A stretch of DNA of 44,553 nt from Salinarimonas sp. (GTDB lineage Bacteria; Pseudomonadota; Alphaproteobacteria; Rhizobiales; Beijerinckiaceae). A model generated the notes under the pieces. That model saw nothing but the letters and a program-made list of their open reading frames with translations. It did no database searches and was not told where the DNA came from. This document shows, one piece after another, positions 1 to 8,326 of this stretch; within the stretch, counting starts at the first letter, position 1; every line of letters starts with the position of its first letter. The stretch covers positions 1 to 44,553 of the forward strand of contig JAFIEI010000032.1 of assembly GCA_020832565.1 (NCBI GenBank), in the 5' to 3' direction. A program made the position numbers and the translations under genes.

Positions 1-182
1 GAAGTGGACACATCGCAATCAAATTTCGAGGAAGCTTTTTCGACACCCGCAACACCCCCGTTACTACCTCACAACAAAACGCTTTTATTAAATTTGTAAA
101 CGCTTTTCTCGATTTTGAATTTGATCATGCAAAAAGCAATCGAATACTAGTATTAATAGCATTTATCGCTGCCGAGCCACCA

Positions 183-3100
183 TCATCGAGGAGCGAAATA
201 CCGCCGCCCGGCATCGCCCTGACCCTCGCGAACAGCACCGGTTGCGACGAGGGTCGCGAGGACGTTTTCGATCCTGTTGCGGCGTTTCGCGGTGAGGCGG
301 CCATCGAAGCTGGCCGCGATGGCATCGACGGGCGCGGGGGAGGGGGCCTTGATGACGATATCCCGCACGATGCGGATTTGTTCGAGACCGTCGGTCGGCC
401 ATTTCGGCCTTCCCGTTGCGGCAATAGGCTGGACGTCTTCGAACAGACGATCGCCTTCCGCTTCCGGAACCTTGTGACGCAGGCGCGGGATCTGAAAATC
501 GGGCCGAAGCCAGTGCACGATTCCACGCTCTTCCTCGGCTTTCCGCTCGACGTTGAGCTCAACAAGCCGGGCGAGCAAGGCCTCTTCGGCTGCCGCCTGC
601 GCAGCAGGCTTCTCGAATTGGGCGGGCGTGGTTGCCCCCGGTCTGCCGACCAGCTCTGGTATCAGATCCTCCAGCCCGTAGGCTTCCAGAACGGCGGCGT
701 CGATATCATCGTGCAGTTTCGCCAGGACAGAAATCAGTCCGGCCTCGTGAACGGCCTGCTCCTCGTCGGTCAGAGGCTCGATCGAGATCCCGGCTTCAAG
801 CTCACGCAGACGTTCCAGGGCGTTGTAGAGCCCCGTCATGGTCAGAAACGAATGCGCTGCAATGCGCTCTTTGCGAAACGCATCAAGCCGCTCGCCGAGA
901 TCGCGGAGTCTGTCCCGCAGGGCGGCTTGCGGATGGTTTTCCGGTAGACGCGGATCAAGGCATATTGGGAATGGAAAGGGGTCGAAGGCTTTGGTCTTCA
1001 CATACACGCTATCGAGTGCATAAACCCCGATTTTGCCGGCATTCGCCTGAAACCAGTAACAATGCACGGATGAGGATAGTACCGCCAAGAGAGCCGCATC
1101 ATCACTGCCGATGTTGATCAGCTTATTGTCCGGTCGAACATTCCCATCGAGGAACTGGAAAAACCGGTGTTTCGCCGTCTCGATCGTCGCGATGTAGCGG
1201 GGCAGACCTTCGAGAAACGCACGCAAATCGGTACGCGGTTCACCAAACCAGCACCATTTCTCTCGGTAACCCGCACGCTGGTTCTGGTCACGCTCGGGTT
1301 TCACGCGTTCCAGCACGTGCTGATAGACGGCGGGAAATCGATTGGCGACGGTCTCTGCGTCAAGCGGATAGAGATCGATCACCTTCACCCCGCGTGGTCT
1401 GCTGGCTAGGTCACGACCGTTGCGATATTCGCGGATGTGCTCTTCGATTCCTTCGATCCGGCCCAATCCGAGAGAGATGGCCTGCTGCGGTGTGACGATG
1501 AAGCCGGCGCCATGGAGCTTCACCCCGGGACTGCAAATCACATCATTGGCGATCAAGGGGCGTGCGAGTGACAGGTCGGCACCGAGTCGCAGGTTCGCCC
1601 GGACCATCCCGAATCGACGTTTCAGCTCGACTTGCGGCGTATCGGTGTTCAATCCGTCTTCGCTCGTGACCTCCGCGAGCACGCCTTCGGACGTACCCGG
1701 TGCCGCCACAGTCATTGCAATACGCACCGCCGCCTTGTCAGAGGCTTTCAACCACGGGTGATCGGGGATGGCGTAGATCAGGGAAAGCGGTTCCTTCGCA
1801 GCCAGATGACGCTCTATCACACGCCTGGAGAAGGTCTGAGTGATCGAATTCGTCGTGATGAAACCAAACCGCATCAGGGGGGTCGGTTTTGTCTTGGTTC
1901 CCTTTCGCAGCAAGCGGGTGGCCGCTTCATCCCAGAAATGCATTACGAAATCCGCACCGCCCGGCAGATGCGGACGAGCTTTCCAGCAAGCCTCTGCATA
2001 ACCATCGCCGAGTTCAGCCCGCATGTCCTTGCCGCCGATGAATGGTGGATTCCCGACGATGAATTCGACCTCCGGCCATGGTGCAGGTTTCGGATTGCGA
2101 TAGCTGTACACCTCCATCCGGGCATCGGGATCCGGAATCTCCTCCCCGGTAATCGGATGAAGCTTGTAGGTGACGCCGTCCCATCGTGAACGCGGCTTTC
2201 CTTCGTCATCACGCACGAGCTGCATCTCGTCGAAGGTGATGATCGCATCCTGCTGCCGGATGGTTCCGTAAGCGTGCAGGACTGGTTCCGAAATTGCTGA
2301 CAGACCGGCAGTGCGCAGCTGCCATTTGAGGAAGCCGATCCACAAAACGAGGTCGGCGATCGGAACGGCTCGTGGATTGATTTCGAGCCCATGGAATTGT
2401 CGAGGGCTCACCGTCTCACCTTCCAGAGCGAGCCTCGCCTGGTCGTCACCAAGCGATTCGAGGGCCTCCAGCACTTCGCCTTCGAGGCGCTTCATCAATT
2501 CCAGCGACACATAGAGGAAATTTCCCGTGCCACAGGCTGGATCGAGAACACGCACCGTGCAGAGGCGATGATGGAAAGCCTTCACCGTCTCCAACGCCTC
2601 ATCGTGGTCGCCAGCATCGCGGAGATCCTGGACGCGGGCCTGTGCCGCCTCCCATTCATCACGCAGGGGCTCAATGATTGTCGGGATAACGAGACGCTCG
2701 ACGTAAGCACGCGGCGTGTAATGAGCCCCGAGCTTCGACCGCTCGCGTGGATCAAGTGCACGTTCGAGCAGCGTCCCGAAAATCGCCGGCTCGACATCCC
2801 GCCAGTCACGTTTCGATGCGATCCACAGCTCATGAATATCGTCACGCTCAAGCGGCAATGCCCGCCGGTCCTTGAACAGCGCGCCATTGAAACGCTTGAG
2901 CATCGCCATCATGCGGGGCTCGTAGCCACCCTGGTCCATGGTCGACCAGAGGCTTTCGAGAGCGGGAACGAACTGATCAGGGCGGTCGACCAGGGTTTCG
3001 AGGAGATCGCAGAATGATTTCCCGGGAAGCAGATCGACGTCCTCGGCGAACATCGTGAACAGGCACCGCATCAGGAACTCGGCTACGTCTTTCGGATCGT

Positions 3101-3767
3101 GCCGCCCCTCCAGCCGCTTTGCGATCCGTGCGAGCCGAGCAGCGATGTCGCGGGTAACCTCTGCGGAAATGCGTGCCGGATCGAGAACATGTGGGTCAGT
3201 CCATATCAGCCGCAGACGCTCTTGCACGACGGGATCGCGGAGATCCTCCATGCCGATCCGATAACTCTTGCGATCAGGAAAATGAGCATAGTTTTTCCCC
3301 TGGCCGGAGAAATCGGCAAACAGCTCGATCGCCTTCCCAACATCGACGACGATCAGAAAGGGCGGATACCCGTGCTCAACGGGGAGCGCACGGGCGTAAT
3401 TCTCCGCCTGCTTCCTCGCCTCGATCATGATCTGGTCCCAGCGCCGCCCCTGTGGAGCCGCCGCGCGTGCATCGGGAAACAGGGGAGCCTCGTCCGAACC
3501 GGGGCGGATCCGCTTCTTCGATTGCTTGGCTTCCAGCACAAAATGGTCGCGCTTGTAACAGTCGATAAAGCCGGGCGTCCGTGAACCGTCCGGATGGACG
3601 AAATCGACCCGTCTTTCGAATACGTAATCGTTCAGCCGGGTCTCGTCGCTCGCATATGCGGGCTTGTCGAGACCGAGGGCGTCACAGAGATCGATTACGA
3701 AAAGCTGATAGTTCGCCCGCTCGGAGCCGCCAGATGCGCTCACCTTTTCAATCAATTCGTCAAACAT
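183..3767 (-). CDS. MmeI-like (type IIL) restriction-modification enzyme
   Basis: This 1194-residue protein appears to combine a nuclease and an adenine methyltransferase in one chain. Near the N-terminus, D69 with E79-A-K81 fits a PD-(D/E)xK nuclease core. Methyltransferase motif I is DPACGTGNF at residues 409-417, and the catalytic motif IV is NPPF at 573-576, the gamma-class amino-methyltransferase order. The C-terminal 500 residues would contain the target-recognition domain and are the part least alike between such enzymes. Size and order match MmeI-family enzymes, which cut at a distance from their site and protect host DNA by methylating one strand. No separate S, R or M subunit and no DISARM drmA/B/C gene lies nearby, so it probably works alone. 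The ATG at 3767 has only a weak ribosome-binding site. It is intact and lies at the left edge of the accessory block. Confidence 0.85.
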   Translation of the reverse strand: MFDELIEKVSASGGSERANYQLFVIDLCDALGLDKPAYASDETRLNDYVFERRVDFVHPDGSRTPGFIDCYKRDHFVLEAKQSKKRIRPGSDEAPLFPDARAAAPQGRRWDQIMIEARKQAENYARALPVEHGYPPFLIVVDVGKAIELFADFSGQGKNYAHFPDRKSYRIGMEDLRDPVVQERLRLIWTDPHVLDPARISAEVTRDIAARLARIAKRLEGRHDPKDVAEFLMRCLFTMFAEDVDLLPGKSFCDLLETLVDRPDQFVPALESLWSTMDQGGYEPRMMAMLKRFNGALFKDRRALPLERDDIHELWIASKRDWRDVEPAIFGTLLERALDPRERSKLGAHYTPRAYVERLVIPTIIEPLRDEWEAAQARVQDLRDAGDHDEALETVKAFHHRLCTVRVLDPACGTGNFLYVSLELMKRLEGEVLEALESLGDDQARLALEGETVSPRQFHGLEINPRAVPIADLVLWIGFLKWQLRTAGLSAISEPVLHAYGTIRQQDAIITFDEMQLVRDDEGKPRSRWDGVTYKLHPITGEEIPDPDARMEVYSYRNPKPAPWPEVEFIVGNPPFIGGKDMRAELGDGYAEACWKARPHLPGGADFVMHFWDEAATRLLRKGTKTKPTPLMRFGFITTNSITQTFSRRVIERHLAAKEPLSLIYAIPDHPWLKASDKAAVRIAMTVAAPGTSEGVLAEVTSEDGLNTDTPQVELKRRFGMVRANLRLGADLSLARPLIANDVICSPGVKLHGAGFIVTPQQAISLGLGRIEGIEEHIREYRNGRDLASRPRGVKVIDLYPLDAETVANRFPAVYQHVLERVKPERDQNQRAGYREKWCWFGEPRTDLRAFLEGLPRYIATIETAKHRFFQFLDGNVRPDNKLINIGSDDAALLAVLSSSVHCYWFQANAGKIGVYALDSVYVKTKAFDPFPFPICLDPRLPENHPQAALRDRLRDLGERLDAFRKERIAAHSFLTMTGLYNALERLRELEAGISIEPLTDEEQAVHEAGLISVLAKLHDDIDAAVLEAYGLEDLIPELVGRPGATTPAQFEKPAAQAAAEEALLARLVELNVERKAEEERGIVHWLRPDFQIPRLRHKVPEAEGDRLFEDVQPIAATGRPKWPTDGLEQIRIVRDIVIKAPSPAPVDAIAASFDGRLTAKRRNRIENVLATLVATGAVREGQGDAGRRYFAPR

Positions 3768-4321
3768 ATGACCGCAAGCCGCTGCCCCTACTGCCGGGAA
3801 CGTTAGGAGGTTTGAAAACCCCTGTCTACGGATGGATATCGTCGGCAGAAGATATCGCGAGGCGACGTTCCGAACCCAAAATACTTACCAGCAAGGCACT
3901 GTGGGCTGGGCACCGAGGGCCATGCGAGCGATGGGAATGTCCGGGGCGGGGCGGATGCGAAGGGGTATCTGTTGTGGGAGCGGCGGGGCGTTCCCGCCGC
4001 TGATATCGCGTTGATTCAGCTGCAATGCGCTTGTTGACGCGAGTTGCGATCAGTTTTGGATGGTGGGGAAATGCCGCCAGGTGACCAGCCACGGGAGTTT
4101 CCTCCAATCTTGATCTTTTGTGGCTCCGGGGTGTGTCGATGACAGATCTGGAAAACCTCCCGGAGCCGGAGGTGCAGGCTGACGAAAGAATGCAAAATTT
4201 GCGGTCAGCTCATGAGAGTTTTGAAGCCGTTTCATCCAAGCTGTGATCGATGATGAGTTTCCGCTTCAGTCTGTACGCCGACGATGACCGGGCTCCCGGA
4301 CCGTCGGCGTACATGTGACAT
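3768..4321. other. intergenic region with hairpin and possible small ORF
   Basis: This 554-base gap separates two leftward genes. No convincing gene of normal size is present. A 35-codon frame at 4139..4246 (+), beginning MTDLENLPEP, is acidic and protein-like but has no good ribosome-binding site. An interrupted hairpin occupies 4272..4313. The upstream signals of the restriction enzyme should lie near 3770..3850, but I could not pick out a clear promoter. Confidence 0.5.
4272..4313 (-). terminator. long hairpin downstream of the AAA+/M41 protease gene
   Basis: An 11-base arm TGTACGCCGAC (4272..4282) is perfectly complementary to GTCGGCGTACA (4303..4313). Inside it, CCGG at 4288..4291 can pair with CCGG at 4296..4299 around a four-base loop. 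It begins nine bases after the protease stop codon, where a terminator would be expected. No run of U follows on the minus strand, so an mRNA 3'-end stabiliser or a protein-binding palindrome is also possible. Confidence 0.4.
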
Positions 4322-6385
4322 TCATTCGGCAATCTTCAAGCGATTTCGGTCGTGATCGCGGTCGATCACCATAATTCGCTGGATGTCGGAGTGATCAAGA
4401 TGACGCTGCTCGATAAGCGCCTCCGCTAATCGACCGATTTGTTCCGTATTGTCAGCGACGAAAGTCTTGGTCCGTTGCCACAGCCGATCGAGATCGGCGT
4501 CGATCAGTTGGTCAAGTTGCGGCGTTTCCGCGAGAAGCCGTGCCGTGTCAGCTTCGTCACCGGCACCCCTTAGAGTGCGTCCGAAGCCATAAACTGTATG
4601 AGCCCGGGTCAGAAGATCAGTCGCACATGCGAGATCAGCGCTTGCACCTGACGACGCTCCGATCCCGAATGCTTCTTCGGCTGCCCGCCCGGCAAGTGCG
4701 ATCGTCACCTCATCCTCAAGACTGGTTTTGGTGAAATACCGTGGACGGGATGCGGTTGCGTAACCGCCGATTTCAGTCTCACCGTTACCCAAGCCAAGTG
4801 ACGTGACGCGGCGCCCGAGCAGGGAGCTGACGATTGCATGCCCCGCCTCGTGGATCGCGATACGTCGCAGGTGTTCTGGCCAAATCCGATCCCGGCTGAC
4901 GATGACAGCGTCGATGTCATTCTCGCAAACCTCGCGATCATGATCCCGGGCATGAGCACGAATTTCACGAACAAGCCTGGCGACATCAGCACCGGTTGAC
5001 CCGACAAGACGGCGGCCAAATCGCAGGAAATCGAGATTGGGCATTTCAGACGCGAACGCCGTCCGCAACATCGTCGCCAAGGCATCTGCATCCGGCAGCG
5101 CGATTCTGATGTGCTTGTCGAGACGCCCCGAACGCTTCAATGCAGGATCGACAAGATCAGGATAGTTACACGCTCCGATCAGAATCAGGCCGGGCTCGGT
5201 TGATGCCCCGTCGATTTCCGACAGCACCGCGGCTCTCATTGTGTTCCACCATTGCGACGTGTCTCGCTGCCGATTCGGATCAACAAATGCGTCGCACTCA
5301 TCCAAGAATAAGATCGCAGGCTTCTGCAGTTTATGCGCTTCGTCAAAAACCTGCTTCACTGCATTGACGACGTCGCCGAGATGACCGTCGCCTGCTTGAA
5401 ACCATGCGGCAACGCTCGTGGGCACGATTGGAATGCTGCAGGTTCTTGCAAGTGATTGTGCGAACATGGTTTTCCCACATCCCGGCGGGCCCGAAAGCAG
5501 GAGGCCCCTTGGCAGCTCCTCTGCACGGATTTCACCACGACGATAACGTTCGACTTCACGTGAGAGCCGCAGCCCCCACGTCTTTGCGTCCCCATACCCA
5601 GTGAGCTCGTCCAGCGACGGGACATTGATCGACCGCGTGCGGTTTGCGTTTTGCCGCATCCCGCGAAGGCGCTGCACGATTGCACCGCCAGTATCGCCGA
5701 GGCGAACCGCACTGCAGATCTGATCAAACGTCAGACCGCTTGCGATGTCATCACTTGTCGCTGGAAGACAACACTGCGTGATTTCTTCAACGATCACAAT
5801 GACTTCAGTGCTACTAAGCGGTGTCAGAGTAACATGGTTATCGACCATGGCGAGGACATCGTTGGGAATGTTCGCGTTGGCATTGTCGAAGACAAAGACA
5901 AGCGGATCCCCGCGAGAAAGGGCCTCTGTCGCCTTGTCACGCAGGTACACGTCACGCTTGCGACTTGGCCCATCGTCGGGCGTGAGCGTGAGATCGCTGT
6001 TGCGGTCGAACACAGTTCGTTTCGCGACTTGTCCCCGGATAGCTGCAGCGAGCGGCACACACCAAGATCGATCAGGCACTTCAATCAACAAGCAGTGCGG
6101 CTTCCTCGCGACAATAGGCTTCATCTGCCCTGCAAGCCTGTGCCGGATCACCCATTGCACAAGGTGGCCGCGCGAGGATTTCGGAGGTGTCGCCGCTGCG
6201 GCTTCAGCGGCTTCGTCGTCGTCATCGTCAGGGAAGCAATGGTCTGATGCCGCTTGGAGCACGTGTTCAACGTTGTGCGGGTCGAATTCGACGTTGCTGG
6301 CAGCATCAGCACTTCCGACGGATGCCGTTGGTTCGGCATCGTGGTGATCGACGTCAGCGTTCGGGTTATGATTGTCATTTGTCAT
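4322..6385 (-). CDS. soluble FtsH-like AAA+ ATPase with M41 zinc protease domain
   Basis: This 687-residue protein should unfold and degrade proteins using ATP. Visible motifs are Walker A GPPGCGKT at 299-306, Walker B ILFLDE at 358-363, arginine-finger candidates R418 and R421, the zinc motif HEAGH at 512-516, and D584 in a GASAD-type segment that gives the third zinc ligand in FtsH. The order and spacing match the FtsH ATPase-protease core. Unlike FtsH it has no membrane segments. It has instead an Asp-rich N-terminus (an acidic run near 53-60) and a region at about 75-250 that looks like a degenerate AAA-type domain, with a VFVFDNAN strand resembling a Walker B. That reading is inference. 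The start is preceded by AAGGGAG, and the gene begins 12 bases after the GIY-YIG gene, so the two are probably one operon. Housekeeping FtsH is membrane-bound, so this is a separate accessory paralogue. Confidence 0.85.
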   Translation of the reverse strand: MTNDNHNPNADVDHHDAEPTASVGSADAASNVEFDPHNVEHVLQAASDHCFPDDDDDEAAEAAAATPPKSSRGHLVQWVIRHRLAGQMKPIVARKPHCLLIEVPDRSWCVPLAAAIRGQVAKRTVFDRNSDLTLTPDDGPSRKRDVYLRDKATEALSRGDPLVFVFDNANANIPNDVLAMVDNHVTLTPLSSTEVIVIVEEITQCCLPATSDDIASGLTFDQICSAVRLGDTGGAIVQRLRGMRQNANRTRSINVPSLDELTGYGDAKTWGLRLSREVERYRRGEIRAEELPRGLLLSGPPGCGKTMFAQSLARTCSIPIVPTSVAAWFQAGDGHLGDVVNAVKQVFDEAHKLQKPAILFLDECDAFVDPNRQRDTSQWWNTMRAAVLSEIDGASTEPGLILIGACNYPDLVDPALKRSGRLDKHIRIALPDADALATMLRTAFASEMPNLDFLRFGRRLVGSTGADVARLVREIRAHARDHDREVCENDIDAVIVSRDRIWPEHLRRIAIHEAGHAIVSSLLGRRVTSLGLGNGETEIGGYATASRPRYFTKTSLEDEVTIALAGRAAEEAFGIGASSGASADLACATDLLTRAHTVYGFGRTLRGAGDEADTARLLAETPQLDQLIDADLDRLWQRTKTFVADNTEQIGRLAEALIEQRHLDHSDIQRIMVIDRDHDRNRLKIAE

Positions 6386-6397
6386 CGCTTTTCTCCC

Positions 6398-7228
6398 TTA
6401 CGCTGCAACGGACGGAAATTGGTCGTCGGGACGCTGCCAAATGCTTGTCTCACCGGTCGTATAAACAAACCGGGAACAACTGCAAAGCGTCCGCCGAAAC
6501 ACGGGACGTGTGAGACGCAGGTGCTCGCCGTCTGGAACAAGCAATCCCGCGTACCGGGCTTCGATCCGCATCATCATGCAGAGATTTCCGGCCGAGCGGA
6601 TCGGTTCAGCTCTCACGCGGCTTCCCGCCTGAATCACGTAACCGCGGCTGATGCGTTTTACGACAGCACGGATACCGCGCTTCTGGGCAACGAGACGCTC
6701 CTCGTGATATGCGTCAGTCGTCTCAGGCGGGGGCATTCGCGTGTGCCCGGGATCGAGCCAGGGACAGGCAAGGCCAGGCACAATCGGAGCGAGAGCTGAG
6801 ATCATTGCAGCCCAATCTCCTTGAAGGCTCGCATATTCATCGAGAGCAAGCGGAGCCCCCAGCGGCTCATAACGATTGAACATTTTGAGCCCCGCGGTGC
6901 GGAACGCCTGAAAGACGATCCTTTCTATGACGAGTGCGGATTCTTGTGGCAGCAGTGCGGTGTTTCCAGTGATGAAAACCAACATCGCAGGCGGCGTAGG
7001 CGTTGCAGTGAAACGGTTTGTCCGGGCGAGCAGGTTAGCCGCGACACCGACATAAATTCCGCCCTCCGGCGAAACAGCGATATAGATGCCCGGGCATTTC
7101 AGCTGATGCTGCTGGTCAAGCTGGGTGAACCCGCTGCCCTGCACGATCGTCGCGGTGAGCTTGTTATTGTCGGACGGGATAGTGAGAAATGCTGCATCAG
7201 TGGCAGCAGTCGAGAGAATATTGGTCAT
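6398..7228 (-). CDS. GIY-YIG nuclease-like protein with DUF4357-like C-terminus
   Basis: I chose the ATG at 7228 (276 residues) because AAGGA lies at normal distance upstream; an in-frame ATG at 7234 is too close to it. The N-terminal half shows the GIY-YIG nuclease signature: GIY at 47-49, YVG at 59-61, N65 and the catalytic-type R69 in ANLLAR, then E96 and E102 as candidate metal-binding glutamates and N118 ending the domain. The C-terminal third, with a YVIQAGS strand, paired Arg residues and a final SIWQR, resembles DUF4357, which is often fused to GIY-YIG domains; this part is recognised by pattern only. Such proteins are usually linked to DNA cleavage or restriction. It is followed after 12 bases by the AAA+ protease gene and preceded, 117 bases upstream, by a small gene on the same strand. 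Confidence 0.7.
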   Translation of the reverse strand: MTNILSTAATDAAFLTIPSDNNKLTATIVQGSGFTQLDQQHQLKCPGIYIAVSPEGGIYVGVAANLLARTNRFTATPTPPAMLVFITGNTALLPQESALVIERIVFQAFRTAGLKMFNRYEPLGAPLALDEYASLQGDWAAMISALAPIVPGLACPWLDPGHTRMPPPETTDAYHEERLVAQKRGIRAVVKRISRGYVIQAGSRVRAEPIRSAGNLCMMMRIEARYAGLLVPDGEHLRLTRPVFRRTLCSCSRFVYTTGETSIWQRPDDQFPSVAA

Positions 7229-7284
7229 TTGCATTTTCCTTAAAGCTGTCCGCCGCAGGCATGCGCATGCATGCCCGTTCAAGC

Positions 7285-7304
7285 GGGATTGGCCGGGATT
7301 GGCC
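7285..7304. repeat. tandem 10-base repeat GGGATTGGCC x2
   Basis: Two perfect back-to-back copies of GGGATTGGCC sit in the 117-base gap between the small gene and the GIY-YIG gene. One-helical-turn spacing fits a paired regulator site, but two copies could also arise by slippage. Confidence 0.5.
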
Positions 7305-7345
7305 TTGTTCGAAAATCGAGAGTGCGGAAGGCTTCTGGCGTCAGC

Positions 7346-7681
7346 TCACCGGACGCGTTCGACGGGTATCGCTGCGTCGAATGCGTATCCGGGCGTGAAC
7401 ATGATCAGTTCAGCCTCAATCATCGCTTCGATCACGCGTATGGGCGAAGCCGCGTCATCGATCGCATCGACGAGATCACCGAGTTCTCGCCTGTCGCCAT
7501 GCTCATCAAGTGACCGCAGCACGCGATAGACGTGATCGAGCGCAACATTCTCTGCAACACCAATAGATCGGCGCAGCTTCGATTTGCCCACAGATTCAAG
7601 GAAGTTGGGGGAAGTGTCAGTGTCGGCACGCGTGCCGGACTTGCACGCAGACGCGTGCGTGGTATCGATAAAAGTAGCCAT
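7346..7681 (-). CDS. small protein with winged-helix-like C-terminus, first gene of the nuclease/protease cluster
   Basis: This 111-residue protein starts at the ATG at 7681, which has a near-ideal AGGAGGAG ribosome-binding site; longer upstream in-frame starts have none. I do not recognise the family. Residues 1-40 are polar and probably disordered. Residues 45-95 (ALDHVYRVLRSLDEHG, then SPIRVIEAMIEAELI) read as helices with the spacing of a small winged helix in which SPIRVIEAM would be the recognition helix. By position it could be a repressor of the downstream GIY-YIG and protease genes, or an adaptor that feeds substrates to the protease. Both roles are inference from context. The gene is intact. 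Confidence 0.6.
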   Translation of the reverse strand: MATFIDTTHASACKSGTRADTDTSPNFLESVGKSKLRRSIGVAENVALDHVYRVLRSLDEHGDRRELGDLVDAIDDAASPIRVIEAMIEAELIMFTPGYAFDAAIPVERVR

Positions 7682-8326
7682 CTCGGCTCCTCCTCTGCAG
7701 GATGCCGGTTGGTCAGGTCGTCGTGATCGGGTACCAGCCGGTCGCGGCGACCGCCCTGAAAATTGGGCGCAGACCATTCGGTCATCAATCGACATTCGCG
7801 GGGGCGAATGCCATGATCGTAACGTAATCCAACAGATTAGATTTTGCAATACTTATTTCACAGATCTATTCGTTATGGTTAAAAAGATCTGTCCAGATTT
7901 AAAACCACCTATATTGCCACGAAATATGTATCTCTGGATTTTTGCGCGGAAACAATACGCTCCCATTGATTTAGCGGCCTTTGCGTCCAAGAGGCTTTTC
8001 AAGCCGGAATAATGCAATTTGCGTTAACGGTCAGAAGATGAGCGATCAATTGCATCCGGAAGAACTCGTTTTTTATATAATGACCTGCTCGGCTACGGGT
8101 GAACATTTCCAAGCGGCAAAATCCCGGTGAGCACGGGCAAGAGGGATTTGGACATCTCGCGATCGTCTGGCAGGGGGGCGTCCGAAAACCAAGAATTCCG
8201 CCTGCGGCATTGATGGCCATAGATATTGTATGCCGCCGCTAGAGAAGGGGCATATATAGCGTCATTATGTTATGCCGGAGACGTAATTTCAACGGCGACG
8301 GCAATGAATTAAACCAAAGCATCTCG
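7682..8326. other. AT-rich intergenic region with an inverted repeat
   Basis: This 645-base stretch lies between two leftward genes and is among the most AT-rich parts of the window. No convincing coding sequence was seen; short frames on both strands lack ribosome-binding sites. It should hold the promoter of the small gene at 7681. The inverted repeat ACAGATC/GATCTGT is listed separately. Confidence 0.5.
7860..7892. promoter_or_regulatory. inverted repeat ACAGATC-N19-GATCTGT
   Basis: Perfect seven-base arms at 7860..7866 and 7886..7892 flank an AT-rich spacer, about 180 bases upstream of the start at 7681. The centres of the arms are about 26 bases apart. It could be an operator for the nuclease/protease cluster. 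This is pattern only. Confidence 0.3.
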
